DNA of 64,000 bases from Nitrosomonas oligotropha (GTDB lineage: Bacteria > Pseudomonadota > Gammaproteobacteria > Burkholderiales > Nitrosomonadaceae). The notes under the pieces were generated by a model. It searched no databases, was not told where the DNA came from, and saw only the letters and a list, made by a program, of their open reading frames with translations. The stretch's first letter is position 1; the number at the start of each line of letters is the position of its first letter. Below are positions 10,582 through 19,970 of this stretch, piece after piece. Where the stretch lies: assembly GCF_900106555.1 (NCBI RefSeq), contig NZ_FNOE01000002.1, positions 1 to 64,000 on the forward strand, in the 5' to 3' direction. The translations under genes were made by a program, and so were the position numbers.

Positions 10582-11361
10582 ATGGCTGGCAGTCACTTTT
10601 TCCGCATGGGAAAGGTGAACGGCAAAAACGGTATTCTGAACGCGGCAAAGCATAACAAGCGCGCCTTGCAAACTGAACTTGGTGCGGGTGCGCATATTGC
10701 AGCGCTCAGGACATCGTTAAACTATTCACTGACTGACCCGGCAACGGCTGAGCAAGTAGACCGAACTGCCAAAGTGTTGATGGTGCAGGCTGGCATTGAT
10801 AAACCGCGCAGTAATCAAGTCATGGCGCTGGAAATCCTTTTCAGCTTGCCTACTAACCGGCACCAGCATGATACCCGGCCATTCTTTCAATGTTGCATGG
10901 ATTGGACAACAAGAAATATTCCGGGGGTATTGCTGTCATTCGATGTTCATCTTGATGAAAGCGCACCCCATGCACATGCGCTGATTTTGCCTTTGGTGGA
11001 TAACAAAATGCGGGGAAACAAGATTATGGGAAACATTGGCAATTTGAACCGGTTGCGAAACTTGTTTTATACCGAAGTTGCCCGTCATTTTGGTTTAACA
11101 AGAAACGAAACCAAGCGATTGAGCTGCGATGATAAGGCGGCGCTAGAAAAGCAAGTTTTGCTGCGGCTTAGGATTGATGCTGTGATGAAATCTGCTATAT
11201 GGTCGTGTGTGCGTGATGCCATTCACAACGACCCGCTACCCTATGCGCAGTTATTGGGGATTGAACAGAAACCCGCCAGATATACCGGAAGATCATTCGT
11301 GCAGATCATGACTTCCAAGGGCAAAGGTAAAGAAATAGAAAGCGAGATAAACACTATATAG
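10582..11361 (+). CDS. MobV/Pre-type relaxase-like protein (plasmid recombination enzyme)
   Basis: 259 residues. The N-terminus (FFRMGKVNGKNGILNAAKHNKR) and the HLDESAPHAHALI motif near residue 135 match the HUH metal-binding motif (HxDE..PHxH) of MobV/Pre relaxases, which nick DNA at mobilisation origins. The protein is shorter than typical Pre/Mob enzymes (about 350-500 residues): the nuclease part is present while the long coiled-coil tail is absent. It may mobilise the island or only recognise its own nick site. No oriT could be identified with confidence. Confidence 0.75.
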   Translation: MAGSHFFRMGKVNGKNGILNAAKHNKRALQTELGAGAHIAALRTSLNYSLTDPATAEQVDRTAKVLMVQAGIDKPRSNQVMALEILFSLPTNRHQHDTRPFFQCCMDWTTRNIPGVLLSFDVHLDESAPHAHALILPLVDNKMRGNKIMGNIGNLNRLRNLFYTEVARHFGLTRNETKRLSCDDKAALEKQVLLRLRIDAVMKSAIWSCVRDAIHNDPLPYAQLLGIEQKPARYTGRSFVQIMTSKGKGKEIESEINTI

Positions 11362-11417
11362 CGATTCAGCACTCAAAATTATCAAACACTATCCTGTGTA
11401 TAGTGTTTCATTAAAAT

Positions 11418-11513
11418 GATGGTAGTGATGGTAGTGATGGTAGTGATGGTAGTGATGGTAGTGATGGTAGTGATGGTAGTGATGGTAGTGATGGTAGTGA
11501 TGGTAGTGATGGT
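11418..11513 (+). repeat. 9-bp minisatellite, about 10.7 copies of GATGGTAGT
   Basis: Uninterrupted, essentially identical copies of a 9-base unit between the relaxase gene and the next gene. All frames are open through it because the unit is a multiple of three, which produces spurious repetitive reading frames. Copy-number change by slippage is expected. It lies about 130 bp upstream of the next start. Confidence 0.97.
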
Positions 11514-11640
11514 TGTCTAGGTTCTTTTGATAGTCTGAAGATCGAGGGTAATTTGAACCCCGATTGCGCACTAGATATGCAAAATCTGCACATAACTGTG
11601 AGAAATGATGACGGCAAAAAACAAATCCAAGGAACATTCA

Positions 11641-12237
11641 ATGAATAACGCGCAAACGCTTACTGTCGCTGTCGAAAAAGGCGAAAACGAGCAACGCAAG
11701 CTGGCTGAAGCGCAATTCTCACCGGATGTTTTGAATACATTAACGACGCAAACCTTCACCAAGCCCCTATTCGGTGAGATTGATTTCACCCAGGCCATTG
11801 CAGTCATGAAGGAAAAAACAGAAAAGATTATCGCTGGTGATTTGAATGAACTGGAATCGACACTGACCTCGCAAGTTGTATCGCTAAACGCGATTTTCAA
11901 CACATTGGCGAGAAAAGCGGCGCACTCTGAATTTCTGAATCAAATGGAAGCTAACATGAGACTGGCATTGAAAGCGCAAGCACAATGCGCCCGCACTGCC
12001 GAAATACTGGCCGCAATCAAGAATCCACCGGTAATAATTGCCAAGCAAGCCAATATTGCCGCCGGGCATCAGCAAATAAATAACCATTCGTCACGCGCAC
12101 GTGCAGGGAAAACAAAAAATCCGGAAAACGAACTATTAAGCGAGGATAACCATGCGGCATTGGACACCAGAAGAGCGGTTGAAACAGGCCAAACTCATCA
12201 GGAAATGGCAACCGTGGAAACAATCGACGGGCGCTAA
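11641..12237 (+). CDS. Hypothetical island protein, 198 residues
   Basis: Start at ATG 11641 is favoured by AAGGAA nine bases upstream. The protein is soluble, Ala/Glu/Gln-rich and predicted helical, with no signal peptide. Residues about 60-130 (helices around LNELESTLTSQVVSLNAIFNTLARKA) look like a compact helical domain; the last 60 residues are low-complexity. It overlaps the next gene by 86 bases. I do not recognise a function; similar pairs occur beside phage-derived genes. Confidence 0.6.
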   Translation: MNNAQTLTVAVEKGENEQRKLAEAQFSPDVLNTLTTQTFTKPLFGEIDFTQAIAVMKEKTEKIIAGDLNELESTLTSQVVSLNAIFNTLARKAAHSEFLNQMEANMRLALKAQAQCARTAEILAAIKNPPVIIAKQANIAAGHQQINNHSSRARAGKTKNPENELLSEDNHAALDTRRAVETGQTHQEMATVETIDGR

Positions 12238-12358
12238 AACATTGAAGGGAAAAGCCAGATCAAGCCAGAATGCTTATAAGCATGGATTCAGTAGGCTGCA
12301 CAAGGAATTGCGGAGATTATTGAAACAGCAAAAGCAGCTACTTGAAAGCATGGACTAG
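12152..12358 (+). CDS. Small basic protein with WTPEER...STGAKT motif
   Basis: 68 residues starting inside the previous gene, with GCGAGGATAA as ribosome site. The sequence RHWTPEERLKQAKLI, then PWKQSTGAKT and KARSSQNAYKHG, belongs to a short conserved family seen in phage and island contexts of proteobacteria. It is strongly basic and may bind nucleic acid. Function unknown. Confidence 0.6.
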   Translation: MRHWTPEERLKQAKLIRKWQPWKQSTGAKTLKGKARSSQNAYKHGFSRLHKELRRLLKQQKQLLESMD

Positions 12359-12475
12359 TAACCATTTGCTAATAGATACGCAGCAGTTACATTCACCCTA
12401 TGGTTAACCGGGATGATTCGCAGATAGATTGCCGATAAAATCACGAAGCAGAATAACAAGGCAAAAGGGATACGA

Positions 12476-13930
12476 GTGTTTGAACAGACGTTTAAAAATA
12501 TAGACGACATACTGCACAAAGATGCAGGTTGCAGCAGTGAGCTCGATTATATTGAGCAAACTTCCTGGGTACTGTTCTTGAAATATCTGGATGATTTGGA
12601 GAAAGATCGCATCACAGCCGCTGAATTGACCGGCAAAACCTATACGAGCATCATCGCGCCAGAATTCCAGTGGAATATATGGGCTATGCCTAAAAACAAA
12701 GAGGACAAGCTCGATCATCACAAAGCATTAACAGGCGATGACCTCAAAGATTTTGTTGATCATAAACTTTTCCCCTATCTCAGAAAATTTAAAACTGATG
12801 CAATCAGCGCTGACACCGTTGAATACAAAATTGGTGAGATTTTCAGCGAACTGAGAAACCGCATACAGAGTGGCTACAACTTGCGCGAAGTCATTAACCG
12901 CATTGATGAGCTGCGATTCAGAACCCATGCTGAAAAGCACGAAATGAGCCACCTCTATGAGGACAAGATCAAGAATATGGGCAATGCCGGGCGTAACGGC
13001 GGCGAATACTATACGCCGCGCCCTTTGATTAAAGCTATTGTCAAAGTGGTTACACCCAAAATTGGCGATAAAATTTACGATGGCGCGGCAGGCAGCGCAG
13101 GTTTTTTGTGTGAAGCGTTCGATTATCTTAGAACCAGCAAAAGCCTGAACACCAGTGAAACCGAAATACTTCAGAAGAAAACCTTTTATGGCAAAGAGAA
13201 AAAATCACTGGCGTATATCATTGGTATCATGAACATGATTCTGCATGGTGTGGAAGCCCCGAACATCGTGCATACCAATACCCTTGCCGAAAATCTGGCC
13301 GATATACAAGAAAAGGACCGCTACGATGTGGTGCTGGCCAATCCACCTTTTGGCGGTAAAGAACGCGCTCAAGTACAGCAAAACTTTCCAATCAAAACCG
13401 GCGAAACCGCCTCATTGTTTTTGCAGCATTTCATCAAAATACTGAAGGCAGGCGGAAAAGCCGGTGTGGTCATTAAAAATACTTTTCTAAGCAATACCGA
13501 TAATGCCAGCACCAGTCTGCGCAAGCTCTTGCTGGAAAGCTGCAATCTGCATACGGTACTGGATTTGCCAGGCGGCACGTTTACCGGTGCGGGTGTGAAA
13601 ACAGTGGTGCTTTTTTTTGAAAAAGGCGCGCCTACTCAGAAAGTTTGGTTTTACCAGCTCAATCTTGAACGCAACCTGGGAAAAACCAACCCGCTTAATG
13701 AAAACGATTTGGCAGAGTTTGTAGCGCTTCAGAAAACCTTTGCCGATAGTGAAAACTCATGGAGCATCGATGTAAAAGACATTGATCAATCCACCTTTGA
13801 TCTGAGTGCCAAAAACCCCAATAAGAAAACTGAAACTGCCTTACGCCAACCACAGGAAATTTTGGAAGCTATGAGAGCGTTGGATAAAGAAAGTGCGGAA
13901 ATATTAGACTCAATTTTGGAATTGATATGA
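12476..13930 (+). CDS. hsdM: Type I restriction-modification system, methyltransferase subunit HsdM
   Basis: 484 residues with a GTG start preceded by AAAAGGGA. The N-terminal helical HsdM domain (FKNIDDILHKDAG, LKYLDDLE) is followed by the N6-adenine methyltransferase domain. Motif I lies in YDGAAGSAGFL and the catalytic NPPF motif in VVLANPPFGGK near residue 290; GEYYTPRPLI is also typical. It methylates adenine in the recognition sequence as part of an M2S complex. First gene of an hsdM-hsdS-hsdR operon with four-base overlaps. Confidence 0.96.
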   Translation: MFEQTFKNIDDILHKDAGCSSELDYIEQTSWVLFLKYLDDLEKDRITAAELTGKTYTSIIAPEFQWNIWAMPKNKEDKLDHHKALTGDDLKDFVDHKLFPYLRKFKTDAISADTVEYKIGEIFSELRNRIQSGYNLREVINRIDELRFRTHAEKHEMSHLYEDKIKNMGNAGRNGGEYYTPRPLIKAIVKVVTPKIGDKIYDGAAGSAGFLCEAFDYLRTSKSLNTSETEILQKKTFYGKEKKSLAYIIGIMNMILHGVEAPNIVHTNTLAENLADIQEKDRYDVVLANPPFGGKERAQVQQNFPIKTGETASLFLQHFIKILKAGGKAGVVIKNTFLSNTDNASTSLRKLLLESCNLHTVLDLPGGTFTGAGVKTVVLFFEKGAPTQKVWFYQLNLERNLGKTNPLNENDLAEFVALQKTFADSENSWSIDVKDIDQSTFDLSAKNPNKKTETALRQPQEILEAMRALDKESAEILDSILELI

Positions 13931-15147
13931 AGCAAGATTGGGGGAGAAAAAGGTTAGGTGATATATGTGGATTTGTAAGAGGCCCGTTTGGTGGTAGTTT
14001 GAAAAAAAACAACTTCAAGCCAGATGGCTATGCTGTTTACGAACAGCAGCATGCTATTTATGATCAATTCAACGACATTAGATATTTCATTGATGATGAT
14101 AAATTCAATGAAATGAAGCGGTTTGAGCTTAACTCGGGTGATTTAATAATGAGCTGTTCAGGGACAATGGGTAAAATCGCTATCGTTCCAGAAAACATAA
14201 AGAAAGGAATTATCAATCAAGCTCTGCTTAAACTAAGTCCATCAAAAATGGTGTCAAATAATTTCTTGAAATTATGGATGCAAAGTGAAAGTTTTCAAGA
14301 TAGTTTGAAAGAATATTCAGGTGGAGCAGCAATTCAAAACGTAGCTTCAGTTGCTATTTTAAAGAATATTGAAATCCCACTCCCCCCACTCCCAGAGCAA
14401 CAATGCATCGTAGCCATATTAGATAAAGCCTTTGCCACCATAGCCAAGGCAAAAGCCAATGCCGAACAGAGCTTGAAAAATGCCAGAGAGCTTTTTGACA
14501 GTTATTTGCAATCTGTTTTGACTGATAAAAAATGGGTAAGGAAACAGTTAGGAGACGTTTGTTATAAGGTCGAATATGGGGCATCTTCAAAGTCAAAAAA
14601 TGACGGTAAATTGCCAGTATTGAGAATGGGAAATATTCAAAATGGAAGATTTGTATGGGACAGTCTTGTTTATTCTGATAATAAAGAAGATAACCAACAA
14701 TATTTACTTAAATACAATGATGTATTGTTCAACCGAACAAACAGCCCAGAACTGGTTGGGAAAACAGCAATTTATAAAGGAGAAACACCAGCCATTTTTG
14801 CAGGGTATCTAATTCGTATTCATAGAAAGGAAGATTTATTGGATGCCGATTATTTGAATTATTATCTCAATAGTGCAATGGCAATGGAATATGGTAAGAC
14901 AGTTGTAATTTCAAGTGTAAATCAAGCAAATATCAATGGAACTAAATTAAAGACATATCCTATTCCATTACCATCATTAACCCAACAACAAGCCATCGTC
15001 CAAAAACTCGATGCCCTCGATGCCAAAACCAAGAAACTAGAAGCCATCTACCAGCAAAAAATAAATGATCTGGAAGAACTAAAAAAATCCATTCTTCAAA
15101 AAGCATTTAGTGGCGAATTAAACACTGATAAAGATATCGCTACATGA
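13927..15147 (+). CDS. hsdS: Type I restriction-modification system, specificity subunit HsdS
   Basis: 406 residues with two target recognition domains (about 1-150 and 195-355), each followed by a conserved helical spacer: IPLPPLPEQQCIVAILD and IPLPSLTQQQAIVQKLD. This duplicated layout sets a bipartite recognition sequence. The gene overlaps hsdM by four bases (ATGA) and hsdR likewise. The first recognition domain is more AT-rich than the spacers, a common sign of domain exchange. Recognition sequence cannot be predicted here. Confidence 0.95.
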   Translation: MKQDWGRKRLGDICGFVRGPFGGSLKKNNFKPDGYAVYEQQHAIYDQFNDIRYFIDDDKFNEMKRFELNSGDLIMSCSGTMGKIAIVPENIKKGIINQALLKLSPSKMVSNNFLKLWMQSESFQDSLKEYSGGAAIQNVASVAILKNIEIPLPPLPEQQCIVAILDKAFATIAKAKANAEQSLKNARELFDSYLQSVLTDKKWVRKQLGDVCYKVEYGASSKSKNDGKLPVLRMGNIQNGRFVWDSLVYSDNKEDNQQYLLKYNDVLFNRTNSPELVGKTAIYKGETPAIFAGYLIRIHRKEDLLDADYLNYYLNSAMAMEYGKTVVISSVNQANINGTKLKTYPIPLPSLTQQQAIVQKLDALDAKTKKLEAIYQQKINDLEELKKSILQKAFSGELNTDKDIAT

Positions 15148-17531
15148 ACGAAACAGACACCAGAGCGGAGCTAATAGAGCCCAAGTTAAAGGCTTGTGGT
15201 TGGGGTGTTGTCGAAGATTCAAAAATCCTTCGTGAATACCTTATTACTGCAGGCAGAATTCAAACCGGCGGCGTAAGAGCCAAGAAACTCATTGCCGATT
15301 ATGTGCTGGTTTACAAAGGCATCAAGCTGGCGGTCATAGAAGCCAAAAGCGATGAATTGGAAGTGGGCGAAGGCGTGGCGCAAGCCAAGCAATATGCGGA
15401 AAAACTGAATTTAGAAACAACCTACTCCACCAACGGCAAAGCCATTTACAGCATTTGCATGAAAACAGGCGCGGAAGGTTTGGTTTCCGATTATCTGACC
15501 CCCGAAGCGTTGTGGAACAAAACCTTTGCAGTTCAAAACGAATGGAGAGACGAGTTTGCATCCATTCCGTTTGAAGATAGAAGCGGCACTTGGCAACTTC
15601 GCTACTATCAGGAAATAGCCATAAAAAATGCCCTGGAAGCAATCGCCAACCACCGGGAACGCATTTTATTGACGCTTGCCACGGGCACCGGAAAAACGGC
15701 CATTGCTTTTCAAATTGCCTGGAAGCTATTCCAAACCCGGTGGAATTTGAAGCGTGACGGCAGCCGCAGACCCAGAATTTTATTCCTGGCTGACAGGAAT
15801 ATCTTGGCTGACCAAGCCTACAATGCTTTTTCATCGTTTCCTGACGATGCATTGGTCAGAATAAGGCCGAATGAAATTAGAAGAAATGGCAATGTGCCTA
15901 CCAATGGCAGCATTTTCTTTACCATCTTTCAAACCTTCATGAGCGGCACTGATAAGGACGGCAAACCCACCCCTTATTTTGGTTCATATCCCCCCGATTA
16001 TTTCGATTTCATCATCATAGACGAATGTCACCGGGGCGGAGCCAATGACGAAAGCAACTGGCGCGGCATTTTGGAATATTTTGCCCCCGCTGTTCAGTTA
16101 GGATTAACCGCGACCCCGAAGAAAGAACAGAACATTAATACTTACCAATATTTTGGTGAGCCGGTTTATGTCTATTCTCTTAAAGAGGGCATTAATGATG
16201 GATTTCTTACACCTTTCAAAGTAAAGCGCATTAAAACAACGCTGGATGAGTATATCTACACCAGCGATGATCAGATCATTGAAGGCGAAATCGAAGAAGG
16301 CAGGCTCTACACTGAACCAGACTTCAACATATCCATTGAAATAAAAGAACGAGAGGCGAAACGAGTTCAAATTTTTCTGAAGGAAGCGAGCCAGAATGAA
16401 AAGGCGATCATTTTTTGTGCTACGCAAGCACACGCTGCTTTAGTCCGTGATTTAATCAATCAATACAAGAGCAGCAGCAACCCGAATTATTGTGTTCGCG
16501 TGACTGCCAATGATGGTGAAATCGGCGATCAGTTTTTAAGGGAATTCCAGGACAACGAGAAAACGATTCCCACCATTCTTACCACTTCGCAAAAGCTATC
16601 CACGGGTGTAGATGCCAGAAACATACGCAATATTGTTCTGATGCGACCGATTAACTCAATGATTGAGTTTAAGCAGATTATAGGCAGGGGCACGCGGCTG
16701 TTTGACGGCAAAGAATTTTTCACCATTTACGATTTCGTTGATGCTTACCACCTTTTTTCCGATCCTGAGTGGGATGGTGCGCCAATAATCGAAGTTTGTT
16801 ACGAATGCGGACATGATCCTTGTATTTGTGAAAACGATCCCCCAAAACCTTGCAGAGTTTGCGGCAAACGGCCTTGTGAATGTGAAAAGGAACGGCCGCA
16901 ACCTTGTCCAAAGTGTGGCCAAAATCCTTGCATTTGCAATAAGAAGGTAAAAATAAAACTAAAAGACGGCAAAGAGCGCGAAATACAGCACATGATTTCC
17001 ACTTCGTTTTGGAGCAGCGACGGCAAGCCCATTTCAGCTGAAGAATTTTTGAATAATCTGTTCGGTGAACTACCCAATCTATTTAAAAGCGAGGAAGAAT
17101 TACGCACTATTTGGAGCAACCCAACCACGCGCAAAACATTACTGGAAAAATTGAATGATGCCGGGTTTGGTAAGGAAGAATTATCAACGCTGCAAAAGCT
17201 CATCGACGCAGAAAAAAGTGACCTGTTTGATGTATTGGAATACGTGTTCAATAGCGATACAAAACCAATGACAAGGGAAGAACGTGTTGCAGCAGCAGAA
17301 GCCACCATTTTTGCATTACTGGATAGCAAGCAGAAAGAATTTATAGAGTTTGTGTTAAGCAAATATATTGAAACAGGGGTGGAAGAACTTGATCGGGAAA
17401 GGTTACCTACTTTGCTGATAAACAAATATCAGTCGTTAGAGGATGCCAAAGAGATTTTAGGTGAAGCTGCAAATATCAGTTCGCTGTTTATAGAGTTTCA
17501 GAAGTATTTGTATTTGCAGAGGGCGGCGTGA
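15144..17531 (+). CDS. hsdR: Type I restriction-modification system, endonuclease subunit HsdR
   Basis: 795 residues. The N-terminal PD-(D/E)xK nuclease domain shows Asp in ADYVLVYKG and Glu/Lys in VIEAKSDE. A helicase core follows with Walker A LATGTGKTAIAF, motif II IIDECHRGG, LGLTATPKK, and motif VI IIGRGTRLF. A C-terminal helical domain binds the methylase. An unusual insert at about residues 550-600 contains three near-repeats of C-x2-C-x4-PCxC. All motifs look intact, so the system is probably active. Confidence 0.95.
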   Translation: MNETDTRAELIEPKLKACGWGVVEDSKILREYLITAGRIQTGGVRAKKLIADYVLVYKGIKLAVIEAKSDELEVGEGVAQAKQYAEKLNLETTYSTNGKAIYSICMKTGAEGLVSDYLTPEALWNKTFAVQNEWRDEFASIPFEDRSGTWQLRYYQEIAIKNALEAIANHRERILLTLATGTGKTAIAFQIAWKLFQTRWNLKRDGSRRPRILFLADRNILADQAYNAFSSFPDDALVRIRPNEIRRNGNVPTNGSIFFTIFQTFMSGTDKDGKPTPYFGSYPPDYFDFIIIDECHRGGANDESNWRGILEYFAPAVQLGLTATPKKEQNINTYQYFGEPVYVYSLKEGINDGFLTPFKVKRIKTTLDEYIYTSDDQIIEGEIEEGRLYTEPDFNISIEIKEREAKRVQIFLKEASQNEKAIIFCATQAHAALVRDLINQYKSSSNPNYCVRVTANDGEIGDQFLREFQDNEKTIPTILTTSQKLSTGVDARNIRNIVLMRPINSMIEFKQIIGRGTRLFDGKEFFTIYDFVDAYHLFSDPEWDGAPIIEVCYECGHDPCICENDPPKPCRVCGKRPCECEKERPQPCPKCGQNPCICNKKVKIKLKDGKEREIQHMISTSFWSSDGKPISAEEFLNNLFGELPNLFKSEEELRTIWSNPTTRKTLLEKLNDAGFGKEELSTLQKLIDAEKSDLFDVLEYVFNSDTKPMTREERVAAAEATIFALLDSKQKEFIEFVLSKYIETGVEELDRERLPTLLINKYQSLEDAKEILGEAANISSLFIEFQKYLYLQRAA

Positions 17532-17790
17532 TTTTGGGGATGGTTTCCCTATACTCCTTGCTTCCGTGGAAGAGATGGGAGGTAAATTCCATTCAAACTT
17601 TCGATATAGAGTGCCCGATTAGCTTTTTTAAATACTGGAGACCAACCAATATAAACATGAAGCCCGGCATGGCCAAATATACAAAAACATATTAGAGTTA
17701 AATATAAGTCAATTTTAAGTCTCATAAATATGTTTTGAAAAGCAATTTTAGGATTAGAATGGAACCCAAAGTATATAAAATAATAAATAT

Positions 17791-18060
17791 ATGAATGATA
17801 GATATAGGATACGTGATGGCTTAATGCCATTAATTGATTTTGTTATTCATCTCGTTGTTGGTGCGAGTATTTTTTTGGTTATAGCAGCAGCGGCACTGGG
17901 AATAGGTGAAATTATTAGTTGGTTAGATATACAAGATTATTTTATAAAAGAGGTTCTTTCTTTTATAAAATATTTAATTTTTGCGATTGATTGTCTGTTA
18001 TTCGGCATTTTTTTATTATCTTCAACAATCAAAATGGCTAAAAAACTATGGAATCATTAA
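17791..18060 (+). CDS. Small two-helix membrane protein, unknown
   Basis: 89 residues. Two hydrophobic segments (about 14-40 and 58-80) flank a short amphipathic loop, ending in a Lys-rich cytoplasmic tail. The gene is strongly AT-rich and lacks a good ribosome site. It overlaps the following gene by 13 bases, so the two are probably expressed together. Size and topology recall small membrane effectors or anchors of defence operons, and it sits directly behind a type I restriction system, but no homology is recognised. Confidence 0.65.
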   Translation: MNDRYRIRDGLMPLIDFVIHLVVGASIFLVIAAAALGIGEIISWLDIQDYFIKEVLSFIKYLIFAIDCLLFGIFLLSSTIKMAKKLWNH

Positions 18061-19238
18061 GAAATCTAATTCTTCATGCAAGATTAGTTGCATTTGAGGC
18101 ATTTGTTTTATTTTTTAATCCATTAAGAGAACAAAAATTTAACATTGAGCATATTCACTCTGAACAAAACTTTTCAACCGAAGAGCTCTTAGTGCCCCTT
18201 AAGTATATGAAGATATTGAGTGAAGCGGCTTGTTATAATCAAGGAGCATTTACTCAATATTGGTATCTTGCATCTCTAAGGCATAAAAAAATTCGCCTTG
18301 AGGTGGAAAATAAGGATAAGGATAAGGATAAGGGTAAGCTTCTGATTTTAGGTAATGATCTGATGAAATTTTTGAATCAAGAATTTCATAAGGCAGCATT
18401 AAATAACATTGAGTATATGCATAGATATTTTGAGGGGAGAAGTAAGAAGCCCCCAAAAATTTCTATAAAGGGATTTTCTAAGAAAAGAGCCGAGAACGTC
18501 GTTATAACTTTATTTGGCGACAAACAAGACGCTGATTTATTAGGCATATCAGTTGAAAGTGATTCTGGCTTTGAACATGTTTTCAAGAAAGGAAAATACT
18601 ATTTATCTAACAATCTAATCAAGGAAACAAAAGAGGGACGCTATAAAAATCCAAGCTTAGATATAAGCTGCATAAGAGAAAAAACACTAACTTATACCTT
18701 CAGACCTAAAGCATTGTGGAAGAAATGTTGGAAAGACCTATCAGAAAAGAATCGTGAGGATTATTATAGCTCGATACTAATTGTTCCAATGACATTCTGG
18801 AATAATGCGCTTTATCAAGAGTTTTTGGATAAACTGGAAATATTAACAGATAAAAAACGAACAATTTTTGGCATTGTGTGTGTGGAGCATCAGGATACAG
18901 ATTACTTTAAAGAAGAGTCTGATGTTTCAGCCATATACTTCTTTGCAGATGCATTATCACAATATATCTTTTCAAGATTGGTATATACAAAAATATCGGA
19001 AACAAAAAATAAATTAAAAGAGATCTTAGGTAGCAACATGGAAATAGATATGGATAATACGATTGAACTACTTAAATCAGGAGAATTTATCACATCAACA
19101 CCAACTTTAAAATCAATTACTGAGATAAAAGAGTCAAATGAAAACGAGAATGTTACATACGAGATTGATTCTTATTTATGTGATTACGTGAACAATTTAA
19201 AAAAAGTTAATTTAAATTACAGTCAGGATTCGAACTGA
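18048..19238 (+). CDS. Unknown protein with a possible GAF-like C-terminal region
   Basis: 396 residues, AT-rich, translationally overlapped by the preceding membrane protein. The N-terminal third is helical with a charged KDKDKDKGK run at about residue 92. A region around 245-310 (SILIVPMTFWNN, then FGIVCVEHQDTDYF and SAIYFFADALSQYI) resembles the strand-helix order of GAF sensor domains; this is pattern reading, not a confirmed match. No nuclease or ATPase motif seen. With its partner and the adjacent hsd operon it is a candidate defence or signalling pair. Confidence 0.6.
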   Translation: MESLRNLILHARLVAFEAFVLFFNPLREQKFNIEHIHSEQNFSTEELLVPLKYMKILSEAACYNQGAFTQYWYLASLRHKKIRLEVENKDKDKDKGKLLILGNDLMKFLNQEFHKAALNNIEYMHRYFEGRSKKPPKISIKGFSKKRAENVVITLFGDKQDADLLGISVESDSGFEHVFKKGKYYLSNNLIKETKEGRYKNPSLDISCIREKTLTYTFRPKALWKKCWKDLSEKNREDYYSSILIVPMTFWNNALYQEFLDKLEILTDKKRTIFGIVCVEHQDTDYFKEESDVSAIYFFADALSQYIFSRLVYTKISETKNKLKEILGSNMEIDMDNTIELLKSGEFITSTPTLKSITEIKESNENENVTYEIDSYLCDYVNNLKKVNLNYSQDSN

Positions 19239-19970
19239 TATTTTAAACAAATATCGATGAATGAGTGTTTATCAACTTTAGAACATTCAGGCGGTAAACT
19301 CTATAAAGCAAATTATCTGCACAAACCACTGTGTGATTGAAACTATGGACAATGCCGCCTATCTGCTCAAACATATCCCAAACGTATGATTAGAATAAGC
19401 CTTGAAACAATGAAAATCTTGAAGAGTTTTCCGAGACTGGATATCGCACAGCGGGTTAAGCCTTGTTTGATAACTACTCAGGGGCGGTTTTAATCTATAC
19501 AGCTTTAAAATCTAGTACCGTACTCTGCCGCATCTATCATAAACATGCACAAAAAAGCTTTTTACAAGCTAAGGTACTTGGAAGGAAAAAACAGCGTGCG
19601 GGTGATTCAAACCCCGTAAAAATTATAGTGTAGCGAAAAATTAAAGTCGTAAACTTTTTTCATTGCATATATTATCTCAACAGTAAGAAAACGTTGAATA
19701 AAAAGCTAAACTTAAGAAAGTTAACTGGTCGGTTAACACTTTGGCTGAATTAGTGGCTATTATTTAGATGGCATCGGGTACGCCCCTCAATTCTCTACAA
19801 CTTTAAAGATAAAGTACCGGCACATGCCTAAATATTCGCGCGTGCGATTCAGAAAAAACGTTTTTTGAAAACATGTGGCGAGGTGTCGAATCTCTCTACA
19901 ATCTTATGAAATCGGTGCTGCAGCTTTTAGTTTAGTTCATAGCCATAACCCAAAAATATCGGATAATCAT
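19239..19970. other. Gene-poor AT-rich stretch before the secreted nuclease
   Basis: About 730 bp with no convincing gene, only short open stretches. Fragments such as GTGCGGGTGATTCAAACCCCGT near 19597 look faintly like tRNA T arms (given here only in part) but no tRNA can be folded. Probably degraded island sequence. Confidence 0.5.

Noticed and set aside
11418-11513. Possible CRISPR array
   Set aside because: The unit is 9 bp with no spacers between copies; it is a simple minisatellite.
11389-11641. Minus-strand open frames reading poly-(His-His-Tyr) or poly-(Leu-Pro-Ser)
   Set aside because: They are only the 9-bp tandem repeat translated; no ribosome site or non-repeat domain supports them.
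19597-19620. tRNA-like T arm in the 19239-19970 stretch
   Set aside because: No acceptor, D or anticodon arm can be paired around it.
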